DNA of 22,701 nucleotides from contig CAMOEP010000001.1 in the NCBI GenBank assembly GCA_946612185.1, forward strand, positions 1 to 22,701, in the 5' to 3' direction. The stretch is from an uncultured Ruminococcus sp. (GTDB lineage Bacteria; Bacillota; Clostridia; Oscillospirales; Ruminococcaceae). The notes under the pieces are model-generated. The model did not search any database, was not told the origin of the DNA, and saw nothing but the letters and a program-made list of their open reading frames with translations. The translations under genes and the position numbers were made by a program. Below, piece by piece: positions 7,381-15,180 of this stretch (its first letter is position 1; each line of letters opens with the position of its first letter).

Positions 7381-10300
7381 GTGAAAAGAAACCTGAATCA
7401 ACACATCAGGCGGATCATGGCTGAAAGGTCAAGGCGAAGGCGGAGTATTTCCCTGCTTACCGCACTTTCCTTTGTGGTCACAAGCGGCGTGGCGTGGCAG
7501 CTTCGCAGCATTGGCACGGCTATGACCCAGGACACCGATGTGAATACTATGACCTGCGGCGATGCTACCGCCGACAGCACCGTTCGCTCGGACGAGTGCT
7601 ATGAGGTCATTTCCGACACGGGAGATGCCTCTTTGCCTGCCGTTCCAGATGAACTGAGCGGTACTCTGCGTGAGAAAATGGCTGCTGTTGCCGCTTCTCA
7701 GCTTGGGTACAAACCTATCGGCACTCAGGACGGGTACTGCACCTGGTATGGCTCTTGCTGCGAGGACTGGAACACCGTTTTCGTCCTCTGGTGCATGAAC
7801 CAGGCTGGCGTTAAGGGTGTGCCAACTAATGCTGGCTGCTGGGCGTGGACGGTCAGCCTTGAAGAACAGGATATGCTGCAAAGCACCGATAACGGTTCGC
7901 CCGTTCCCGGCGATGTGGTATTCCTGGACAGCGACGACGACGGCAAAGCCGACAGATGCGCCGTTATCACAAGTATCACCCCGGACGGCGGATTTACCGC
8001 TGCTGAGGGCAACCACGACGGCAAAGTAGCTGAGGTGCTGCTGCTTCCGGGAGACAGGCGGGTATGCTCGTTCCTGCCATTTGATGAACCGGAAGAACCT
8101 ACCGAAGCTGAGCCGGAAACTACCGAACCGCCCGAAACTGACGAGCCTGAGAATGAGGAAGATGTATTCTCATTTACAGGAATCACCGAAAGCGGTGTAC
8201 AGGTGCAGGCTGCGGCTTCTCCATACGCTTTCCCGGAGGACACGGAAATGGTCGTTACCGATATTTCCGCTGACGAGGCACTTGATGCCGCCGTGGAGTA
8301 TTTCGGAGAGAATGCCGCTATTTACGGTGCAGTTGCAGTGGATATCTCATTCGTCACCCCGGAGGGATATGAGATAGAGCCGGAAGATGCAGTACAGGTA
8401 AGTATGACCCTCCCCGACGATATGACGCTCAGGGACGGCGAAATGAGCCTTATTCATCTGCTGGACGAGGGCGTGACCGAGACTGTGGAAGATGCGGATA
8501 TTTCCCCCGACGGGGCTGAGTTTACCGCAGAAAGCTTCTCCGTCTACGTTATGACTTCCTGGGGCGAAAAAGATGCGGATACCGCTAACAATATGTTCCA
8601 GAACGCCGACAATTCCGCCGAAAAACCCTATATTCTCAGGGTTGGCGAGGTTCTGGAAGTGTCCGTGGACGCAAGTGACAAGAACGGCAGGATAACTGTC
8701 AAGAATAACGATATTTCCACAGATGAGCGACATATCGACCGTACTGCTGACGGCGGTGATTCCGATGCTGTCCCCGGCAGGATCAGCGCTAAGTTTATGG
8801 GTAAAAATCCCGGCGAGTGCTACATAGCTTACCTGTCCGACAGAAACGACTGGAACAGCGAAACTGACCAGTTCTATGTTAAGGTAGTTTACCCGATCTA
8901 TATGCAAACCGCACAGGGTGAGATCGATAAGGACAGGCTGCATGAGTACCTGAAAGAAGCGCCTCTCAGCGACGGCAACAACCCTGAATTCATTCGTGAC
9001 GAAAAAGGTAAGCAGCTTTACTGGAAGAATAACCACGCTGACGGCGGTAAGTACATGATGTATGACGGCGACGAGATAACTGTGGTTACTTATGCGCCGG
9101 CGGGTGACGATGTTTCTTTCGCTGGCGATGAACACCTTCAGCTTCAGGGTGATATTACCACTGAGTATATGGACAACGGTCTGAAAAGAGTAAGCGCTGT
9201 TTTCAAGGGCTTTATGCCAGAGGGCAAAAAGGATAATGCGAATATTACTCTGTTAAAAGATGGTAAAAAGACAAATCAGGAATTATGCTGTTTTGTTGTT
9301 CACGACTATATAAACCGTGAATGTTCTCATGCGGATATCGAAATTGCCGACGGCGGTTCTTATGTGGAAAGAGAGTACATCGAGAATTCCGACGGTACTG
9401 CCCAGGAGATAGTTACCGTATACGACGCTTATGTTGATAATGTTAACCATTGTTACATCTACAACAAGGAAGGCAATATCATACGAACATTCGGGACTGA
9501 TGACTATTACCGTGGAGGTAATCCCGGCGAGACTCAGTATGAGCTTACTTCAAACTACATAAAAGCTGAACCAGATTCACCAGGCTCTATGAAACTTGAT
9601 AACGGCGACTACGTTTTTGTCCGTGGCGACAGGAATTGGTATTTAGCAGAAGCCGGTTCTGCATTGTTCGATGTTCAGCTTCTCCTGAAACCCCGTACCA
9701 AGACTGTTACTTCATATAATGGCGAGACTGTCACCGATGTTACCGTTGAGGATATAACAAAACAAGATGATGTTTTACTGAAAAGCGTTGAGTTCAATAT
9801 GAACCACACAAGCGTTATTGACGCTTACAACAAGTGCCCGAACCACTCAGGTCTTGACTTTACCATAACCGCTGACCTGAACAGCGTTGCGGCAGCAGTA
9901 AAACTGGACGCTCAGAAAGAATTCGTTAACGGCACTCTCGCCGGCAATGACTTCGACTTCCAGCTTTATGACCTGCAAGCCCCTGCTAAGCTTTACTTCG
10001 CTAAGGGCGATGCGGATATGCACATAGCTGACCCGGATAACGGCAATCTTGTGCGTGTTTACCAGCTTAATGTACCAAGTCAGAATTCCTGGGGCGATAG
10101 TATCGACGGCTGGAAATTCTACGATGAACTTACCAAAAGATATAGCTGGAACGATGCTACTTCCGGGCTTATTAATTCTCCCGCCGATGTGGGCGACTTG
10201 TTCGAGGGATATCTTAACGGCGATGATATGTATCCCCACATGAGCGAAGAACAGCTTAAAAATCTTATCTACAGCTTTGCAGTTCAGGATAAGGCTATCG

Positions 10301-10758
10301 TCCCGGTGGACGGTAATGCTACAGTTCTGGACGGTGTGTGCCTTGTGGCTGAATTTGCTCCTGCTGAGACTCAGAAAAACGATAAGAACGGTAAAGTTCT
10401 TTTCGGTGACCAGCTTATCACCAAGCCCGGTACTTACAGCTACATACTAAAGGAAGTTAAGGGCAGCGATGAGGCTGTTCAGTATGATACCCATGAGGAA
10501 CTTGTCTCCGTTACCGCTGTATTCGATGAAGAAGCTGAGGACATTTCCTCTAAGGTGAAATTCTCCTACAAGAGAACTGGTATCAGTGATTCCGGTGAAT
10601 ATACCGCTTCCGAAAGCGATTCTACCAAATTCACCAACTACAAACGCTTTGTATTGCCTGCTACCGGCGGAATGGGCGTTATACCCTTCGTGCTTACCGG
10701 TTCAGGTATGATAACTGCCGCCTTTGTACTTACCGTAAAAAGGCGCAGAGACGACTAA
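7381..10758 (+). CDS. Large LPATG-anchored pilus adhesin with degenerate CHAP-like domain
   Basis: A 1125-aa cell-wall protein, probably the pilus tip adhesin. A long basic n-region (1-22) precedes the signal helix (about 23-48). Residues 97-233 read like a CHAP/amidase domain (CTWYGS, EDWNTVFVLWCMNQAG, PGDVVFLDSDDDGKADR, AAEGNHDGKVAE), but Asn131 stands where the catalytic Cys of DWCA belongs and Arg192 where the His of DHVG belongs. An acidic Pro/Glu/Thr linker (235-261) and several beta-rich modules follow. Residues 836-1088 resemble the Spy0128-type pilin isopeptide-linkage module (LDAQKEFVNG, PGTYSYILKEVKG, TKFTNYK). The anchor is LPATG at 1092-1096, a hydrophobic helix and KRRRDD. The start is GTG with AGTGAGG 8-9 nt upstream. 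It is followed 34 nt later by the major pilin. Confidence 0.88.
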   Translation: MKRNLNQHIRRIMAERSRRRRSISLLTALSFVVTSGVAWQLRSIGTAMTQDTDVNTMTCGDATADSTVRSDECYEVISDTGDASLPAVPDELSGTLREKMAAVAASQLGYKPIGTQDGYCTWYGSCCEDWNTVFVLWCMNQAGVKGVPTNAGCWAWTVSLEEQDMLQSTDNGSPVPGDVVFLDSDDDGKADRCAVITSITPDGGFTAAEGNHDGKVAEVLLLPGDRRVCSFLPFDEPEEPTEAEPETTEPPETDEPENEEDVFSFTGITESGVQVQAAASPYAFPEDTEMVVTDISADEALDAAVEYFGENAAIYGAVAVDISFVTPEGYEIEPEDAVQVSMTLPDDMTLRDGEMSLIHLLDEGVTETVEDADISPDGAEFTAESFSVYVMTSWGEKDADTANNMFQNADNSAEKPYILRVGEVLEVSVDASDKNGRITVKNNDISTDERHIDRTADGGDSDAVPGRISAKFMGKNPGECYIAYLSDRNDWNSETDQFYVKVVYPIYMQTAQGEIDKDRLHEYLKEAPLSDGNNPEFIRDEKGKQLYWKNNHADGGKYMMYDGDEITVVTYAPAGDDVSFAGDEHLQLQGDITTEYMDNGLKRVSAVFKGFMPEGKKDNANITLLKDGKKTNQELCCFVVHDYINRECSHADIEIADGGSYVEREYIENSDGTAQEIVTVYDAYVDNVNHCYIYNKEGNIIRTFGTDDYYRGGNPGETQYELTSNYIKAEPDSPGSMKLDNGDYVFVRGDRNWYLAEAGSALFDVQLLLKPRTKTVTSYNGETVTDVTVEDITKQDDVLLKSVEFNMNHTSVIDAYNKCPNHSGLDFTITADLNSVAAAVKLDAQKEFVNGTLAGNDFDFQLYDLQAPAKLYFAKGDADMHIADPDNGNLVRVYQLNVPSQNSWGDSIDGWKFYDELTKRYSWNDATSGLINSPADVGDLFEGYLNGDDMYPHMSEEQLKNLIYSFAVQDKAIVPVDGNATVLDGVCLVAEFAPAETQKNDKNGKVLFGDQLITKPGTYSYILKEVKGSDEAVQYDTHEELVSVTAVFDEEAEDISSKVKFSYKRTGISDSGEYTASESDSTKFTNYKRFVLPATGGMGVIPFVLTGSGMITAAFVLTVKRRRDD

Positions 10759-10792
10759 GGAAATAAACATATAGACGAAAGGAATTATTGTA

Positions 10793-12466
10793 ATGAAAAA
10801 GAGAAGAATTGCTGCTCTTATGGCAGCCGCAGCTATGACAATGGCTAACGCTATGAGCGTTTCCGCTTACGATGTTACTATCAATGAGGGCGCTGTTACA
10901 GGCGACACCGATCCCCACACTTACGCAGCTTATCAGGTACTCAGCGGTTCTGTTGACACTGATAACAAGACCCTGTACAACATTACTGCCGGTGCAAACC
11001 TTGACACTAACGCTTTCCTGACTGCTTCCGGTTTTGATTCTATCGACGCTTTCCTGGCTGCTTTCAACGGCGCTGAGGACGATACCGACGCTCTCCAGAA
11101 GGCTGCTGCTGATTTCGGTGCAAGCCTGAAGGGTGACCCCGAAGCTACTACTGATACCAACGAGTTCAAGGATCTTAAAGGCGGTTACTACCTCATCAAG
11201 GACACTACTGAACTGGCTAACAAGGACGACGCTAATTCCAGATTCCTCCTCAAGGTAGTTGGTACTACAACTGTTACCGCAAAGAGAGATATCCCCAAGC
11301 TTGACAAGAAGATCGTAAAGAACGATACTAAGGTCGTGGCTGACACAAAGTCTATCGGTGATACTGTAAATTATGAGCTTTCTTCAAATGTTCCTGATAT
11401 GTCCGGCTACAACAAGTACTACTTCATCATGAACGATACTATGTGCAAGGGTCTGACTTTCAACAAGAACGACGTTACTGTAAAGGTCGGAGAGACTAAA
11501 CTGGGCAAGGACGACTTCACCGTTACTTCTGCTACAGATGCAAACGGCATTACTAACATCAAGATCGTTTTCAACAACTTCATTCAGTATAAGGATCAGG
11601 TAGGCGCTGACGTTATCGTAAACTATTCCGCTACTCTCAACAAGAACGCTGACAGAACTAAATTAGGTAACGACAACAAGGCTAATCTGACTTACTCCAA
11701 TAACCCTAACCACAAGTACTACGGTGACAATGAGCCTGATGATGAAAAGGACAAGGAGAACGGCAAGGACGTTGTTGGTAAGACTGTTGACGTTATCACA
11801 AAGGTTTACACAACAGGTATCGCTGTTATCAAGGTAGATTCCGAGGACACTACAAAGAGACTTGCTGGCGCTAAGTTCAAGCTCAGCGGTAAGTCACTGA
11901 ATACTACTATCACTAACGGCAAGACTTTCACTAAGGACGATGATGGTACTTACTACCTGCTCAAGAACGGCACTTACACCGAGACTGCTCCTGAGACAGA
12001 CACAGAGGATAAGTATGCTGACACTAAGCAGAAGTACTCCCTGACAGAGATCAATGAAAAGGACAACGCTGCTTCTGCAAGTGAGGAAGATGCTACAGTT
12101 AAGGAAATCGAACTGGAAGTTGACAGCGAGGGTTACCTCTCATTCGAGGGTCTGGGCGAAGGTACTTACACACTGGTGGAGACAAAATCCCCTAAGGGCT
12201 ATAACCAGTCCAACGAAGAAAAGACTATCGTTATCGACGCTGCTCCCGACAAGACTGCTCCCAACTGGACTGTAAGCGTTGACGGTAAGGACGTAACTCC
12301 TGACGAAGGCTCTATCATCACAACTCTCAAAGTTAAGAACAGCAAGGGAATAATCCTCCCCGGCACTGGTGGTATCGGTACTACTATCTTCTACGTTGTA
12401 GGTTCACTCTGCGTAGCTGCCGGCGCTGTTATGACAGTATTCAAGAGAAAGAATACTGCTAAGTAA
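10793..12466 (+). CDS. Major pilin backbone subunit (isopeptide D2 and CnaB domains, LPGTG)
   Basis: A 557-aa structural protein forming the pilus shaft. The signal peptide covers residues 1-25 (cleavage after SVSA). An N-terminal domain (26-162) ends in VVGTTTVTAKRDIPKLDKKI, where a Lys likely provides the inter-subunit bond. The fimbrial isopeptide D2 domain (about 165-335) has SIGDTVNYELSSNVPDMSGY and NKANLTYSNNP. A CnaB/SpaA-type domain (338-515) runs from TGIAVIKVDSED to the E-box YTLVETKSPKGYN, with Glu463. The anchor is LPGTG at 522-526, a membrane helix and KRKNTAK. AAAGGA precedes the ATG. Codon use is much more uniform (AAC, AAG, GCT, ACT, GGT) than in neighbouring genes, as expected for a very abundant protein. 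The class C sortase follows. Confidence 0.92.
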   Translation: MKKRRIAALMAAAAMTMANAMSVSAYDVTINEGAVTGDTDPHTYAAYQVLSGSVDTDNKTLYNITAGANLDTNAFLTASGFDSIDAFLAAFNGAEDDTDALQKAAADFGASLKGDPEATTDTNEFKDLKGGYYLIKDTTELANKDDANSRFLLKVVGTTTVTAKRDIPKLDKKIVKNDTKVVADTKSIGDTVNYELSSNVPDMSGYNKYYFIMNDTMCKGLTFNKNDVTVKVGETKLGKDDFTVTSATDANGITNIKIVFNNFIQYKDQVGADVIVNYSATLNKNADRTKLGNDNKANLTYSNNPNHKYYGDNEPDDEKDKENGKDVVGKTVDVITKVYTTGIAVIKVDSEDTTKRLAGAKFKLSGKSLNTTITNGKTFTKDDDGTYYLLKNGTYTETAPETDTEDKYADTKQKYSLTEINEKDNAASASEEDATVKEIELEVDSEGYLSFEGLGEGTYTLVETKSPKGYNQSNEEKTIVIDAAPDKTAPNWTVSVDGKDVTPDEGSIITTLKVKNSKGIILPGTGGIGTTIFYVVGSLCVAAGAVMTVFKRKNTAK

Positions 12467-12504
12467 GCAATCCCCAAACTACTATATCTTTATCCCGTGA
12501 ACAG

Positions 12505-12525
12505 GGGCGGAGGCTTCTCCGTCCC
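12505..12525 (+). other. Intercistronic RNA hairpin between major pilin and sortase
   Basis: Bases 12505-12512 pair with 12517-12525 (8 bp with one bulged T, 4-nt GCTT loop). There is no T run after it, so it is not a classical terminator. It lies in the 87-nt gap between the pilin and its sortase and may protect the pilin mRNA 3' end. Confidence 0.4.
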
Positions 12526-12553
12526 GGTTAATGGGAGCAACAGGGAGAGACTA

Positions 12554-13387
12554 ATGAAGAAACATCTTTATACAATCACAATTATACTGCTGTTCGTCGT
12601 TGGTTTCTCCGTGCTGCTCTACCCGACGATAAGCGACTATATCAACGAGAAACACGCTTCACATATCATCGTAAGCTATAACGATGCACTCAGCCGTACT
12701 GACAAGTCGGAACGTGAAGCAATGTTCCAGCAGGCGAGGGACTATAACTCCGCCCTTGCCGCCGACAGCGCCGCATTCTATGACCCGTCCCGGATAAGCG
12801 GCTATACCTCCCTCCTGGATATCACCGGCGAGGGCGTTATGGGATATATCGACATCGACAAGATACACGTCGAACTGCCTATATACCACGGCACTGACAA
12901 GAACGTTCTCCAGGTTGGCGCAGGTCATGTGGAGGGTTCGAGCCTGCCTGTAGGCGGAAGCGGTACTCACTGTCTCCTCTCCGGTCACAGAGGTCTGCCA
13001 AGCGCTAAGCTGTTTACCGACCTGGACGAGCTGGAAATAGGCGACAGGTTCACTATTACAATACTCGACAGAGTGCTTACCTATGAGGTCGATCAGATAA
13101 AGACCGTTCTGCCGGAGGATTCGCAGGATCTTACCATTTCTCCCGGTCGGGACTTATGCACGCTCATCACCTGCACCCCCTATGGCATCAATACCCACAG
13201 GCTTCTGGTCAGGGGTGTGAGAGTGGAAAATGACGAGGAAAAGAGTGCGTCGGTGGTGTTCGTTCCCAACGAAGCATTCAGGATAGATACTATCATCGCT
13301 GCCCCTGTTGCGGCGATACCAATGCTGCTGATACTGCTGATAATTACGCTGATTTTCGGCGGCAGAAAGAATAAAAGGAGGAAATAG
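12554..13387 (+). CDS. Class C (pilus-polymerising) sortase
   Basis: A 277-aa membrane transpeptidase. It cuts LPXTG-type signals of pilins and joins them to a Lys of the next subunit. N-terminal (residues 5-23) and C-terminal (about 246-268) membrane helices, the latter followed by a basic tail, are the class C layout. Catalytic residues are His145 (LLSGHRGLPSAKLFTDL), Cys207 (TLITCTPYGINTH) and Arg216 (HRLLVRG). A lid-like Asp77-Pro78 pair occurs in FYDPSRISGY, although the usual aromatic residue after DP is Ser here. The start at 12554 has AGGGAGA upstream; an in-frame start at 12497 lies within the intercistronic hairpin region and has no binding site. It ends 6 nt before the minor pilin. 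Confidence 0.92.
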   Translation: MKKHLYTITIILLFVVGFSVLLYPTISDYINEKHASHIIVSYNDALSRTDKSEREAMFQQARDYNSALAADSAAFYDPSRISGYTSLLDITGEGVMGYIDIDKIHVELPIYHGTDKNVLQVGAGHVEGSSLPVGGSGTHCLLSGHRGLPSAKLFTDLDELEIGDRFTITILDRVLTYEVDQIKTVLPEDSQDLTISPGRDLCTLITCTPYGINTHRLLVRGVRVENDEEKSASVVFVPNEAFRIDTIIAAPVAAIPMLLILLIITLIFGGRKNKRRK

Positions 13388-13393
13388 ACAGGA

Positions 13394-14311
13394 ATGAAGT
13401 TCAGAATTGGCGTTCTGTGTTTACTGATGATGATTTTCAGTATCTCCGGAACTTTTACAGCAGCAGGTGCGGATAGCCCTGACCTTTCAAAAGTGTGTTC
13501 GCTGACAGTATTTCTGGCATCTGATACCGACCAGAATAATATCGCAGAAGGTGCGGAAATTACCATTTACCAGATAGCTGACGTATCACTTGAAGGTGGT
13601 GCGCCGGTTTACAGCTTTGCCACTGCCTTTGTCGGCTGCGGAGAGGACATAGCTTCTATTGCTGACAGAGCGGCTGACCTCGAAAACTATGCAGCCGACA
13701 ATGGTGTAAAGGGCACAGCAAAACTTACCGGAAGCGACGGTATTGCAAAGTTTGACAAGATGACCCCCGGTGCTTACCTTGTGACGGAGACTGCTACAGT
13801 CGGCACTTTCACAAACTTCGACCCGTTCATCATGTACCTGCCCGGTCTTGAGGACGGCGAGTGGAAGTACAACGTTTTCGCAGCGCCTAAGATAACCGCC
13901 GATGCTATCAGTACCGACGACGTGGCTGCCGGAAGCAAGATCTCCGTGTCAGTTAAGAAAGTATGGAACGATGGCGGCGCAATTCACCCTGATTCCGTAA
14001 AGATAAACCTTGTGAGCGACAGCGGTGTTTATGATACCGCTACCCTCAGCGCTGAAAATGACTGGACTTACACCTGGAAGGGCGTGTCCTCAAAGGTGGA
14101 GTGGCGTGTGGAGGAAGTTAATGTCCCCGCCGGTTATACAGTTTCCTACAGCAAGGACGGTCATACATTTATAGTAACAAATTCCACCAAGCTTATCCAG
14201 ACCGGTCAGCTTAACTGGCCTGTACCCGTGCTTTTCTTTGCCGGTCTGCTTTTCGTTACCGCAGGTATTATGGTAAATATCTGTCGCAGGAGGGTAAGTG
14301 ATGAAAAATAA
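13394..14311 (+). CDS. Minor pilin with QTGQLNWP wall-anchor signal
   Basis: A 305-aa secreted protein, probably the base pilin or an ancillary pilin. The signal peptide (1-25) is followed by a prealbumin-like domain (about 30-168: LTVFLASDTDQNNIAEGAEITIYQI, KFDKMTPGAYLVTETAT) and a CnaB domain (about 182-263: ISVSVKKVWNDGG, WRVEEVNVPAGYTVSY). The C-terminus has the form of a sorting signal, with a hydrophobic helix and RRRVSDEK, but the motif is LIQTGQLNWPVP (residues 268-279) instead of LPXTG. This variant is one I associate with minor pilins in clostridial pilus loci. AGGAGG at 13376-13381 precedes the start. The next gene overlaps it by 11 nt and encodes a different sortase, suggesting a matched substrate-enzyme pair. 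Confidence 0.85.
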   Translation: MKFRIGVLCLLMMIFSISGTFTAAGADSPDLSKVCSLTVFLASDTDQNNIAEGAEITIYQIADVSLEGGAPVYSFATAFVGCGEDIASIADRAADLENYAADNGVKGTAKLTGSDGIAKFDKMTPGAYLVTETATVGTFTNFDPFIMYLPGLEDGEWKYNVFAAPKITADAISTDDVAAGSKISVSVKKVWNDGGAIHPDSVKINLVSDSGVYDTATLSAENDWTYTWKGVSSKVEWRVEEVNVPAGYTVSYSKDGHTFIVTNSTKLIQTGQLNWPVPVLFFAGLLFVTAGIMVNICRRRVSDEK

Positions 14312-14942
14312 GGGCGGACGTTCCGGAGACTTGCTGGTTATCCTGGGGCTGACGATGATGTGCAGCGCATCGGCGCTTTTCCTGAATAACAGCTTCGACA
14401 GCAGAAGTGCGCAGAAGCTTGCCGGGGAGAAACTTCCGGCAGTCAAGCAGCTTATCGGGGAACGCTGTCAGGGGAGTACTGCGGAGGAAGTTCCACCGGA
14501 GGATAATACCACGAATGATACGCTCCCGGAGACTGTTCCGGTGGCTATGATAGACGGCTACAGCTACAACGGCTGCCTTGCGATACCCTCGCTTGACCTG
14601 GAGCTTCCAGTCATGGACTCCTGGAGTATGGAACTTCTGAACATCGCCCCCTGCCGCTACTCCGGAAGCGCAAAGACAGGTGATATGGTCATTGCAGGGC
14701 ATAATTTCGCCAGCAGTTTCGGAAAACTGAAAGATATCAGCCGTGAGGACGACGTTTACTTCACTGATATGGACGGCGTGACGTACCACTACAAAGTCCG
14801 GGATATTGAGATAGTCGAGCCGGACGCAGTTGACTACATGGTCAATAGCGACTGGGACTTGTCTCTCTACACCTGCACCTACAGCGGCAATCAGAGACTA
14901 ACCGTTCGTTGTTCAAATGCTGAAGAAGTGGAAAGCGAATAA
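14301..14942 (+). CDS. Second sortase of the pilus locus (not class C)
   Basis: A 213-aa sortase with one N-terminal membrane helix (about 10-29), a variable linker (35-85) and the catalytic barrel. Active-site residues are His134 (VIAGHNFASSFGKL), Cys192 (LYTCTYSGNQ) and Arg199 (NQRLTVRC). It lacks the lid and C-terminal membrane helix of the class C enzyme and the HRG motif around His, so it belongs to another class, perhaps D- or B-like; I cannot fix the class. AGGAGGG at 14288-14294 lies inside the minor pilin gene and fits ATG 14301 (6-nt gap) better than GTG 14298. Coupled to the QTGQLNWP pilin by the 11-nt overlap, it is the best candidate to anchor that protein. It ends the operon. 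Confidence 0.88.
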   Translation: MKNKGGRSGDLLVILGLTMMCSASALFLNNSFDSRSAQKLAGEKLPAVKQLIGERCQGSTAEEVPPEDNTTNDTLPETVPVAMIDGYSYNGCLAIPSLDLELPVMDSWSMELLNIAPCRYSGSAKTGDMVIAGHNFASSFGKLKDISREDDVYFTDMDGVTYHYKVRDIEIVEPDAVDYMVNSDWDLSLYTCTYSGNQRLTVRCSNAEEVESE

Positions 14943-14960
14943 AAAACACAGAATTCAGAT

Positions 14961-14997
14961 GCAGTTTACCACAAGACTGGTGGTGAACTGCAACTTT
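14961..14997 (+). terminator. Probable terminator of the pilus operon
   Basis: A 12-bp stem (14961-14972 with 14980-14991, one T-G pair) with a 7-nt loop lies 19 nt after the last stop, followed by AACTTTTAAA. The T run is short, so termination may be partial. Confidence 0.65.
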
Positions 14998-15019
14998 TAA
15001 ATAATCGCTGTAAGGTGAT

Positions 15020-15035
15020 ACCACTTCTATTCACT
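15020..15035 (-). repeat. Dispersed AGTGAAT/GAAGTGGT intergenic word
   Basis: The 16-nt word ACCACTTCTATTCACT here is identical to 2671-2686. A longer shared form, TTCTATTCACTTTTCACT, occurs at 2676-2693 and 4922-4939. Read on the minus strand these are heptads AGTGAAA-AGTGAAT followed, at two of the sites, by GAAGTGGT. Confidence 0.6.
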
Positions 15036-15039
15036 ACCC

Positions 15040-15075
15040 AAAAAAACTCCCCCTTTTGCAGAATACAAAAGGGGG
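15040..15075 (-). terminator. Terminator of the repeat-protein gene
   Basis: Read on the minus strand: a 10-bp stem (15075-15066 with 15058-15049), 7-nt loop, then AG and seven T residues. It lies about 105 nt past the stop codon at 15181. Confidence 0.9.
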
Positions 15076-15124
15076 TAAGGGGAATAGTAAAATAAACGGT
15101 AGATTACGGGAATTAGGGAACTGT

Positions 15125-15159
15125 CCGCCGTCCGGTGATAAGCCTATACCGGACAGCGG
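15125..15159 (-). other. 12-bp hairpin in the 3' untranslated region
   Basis: Bases 15125-15136 pair with 15148-15159 (one T-G pair) around an 11-nt loop. There is no T run, and it sits between the stop of the repeat protein and its terminator, so it may be an mRNA stabiliser. Confidence 0.45.
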
Positions 15160-15180
15160 AACGTATAAAGAGTTGGTAGA

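Noticed and set aside
8347..9135. A 262-codon minus-strand frame
   Set aside because: Lies entirely inside the adhesin gene on the other strand, with no ribosome binding site or recognisable domain.
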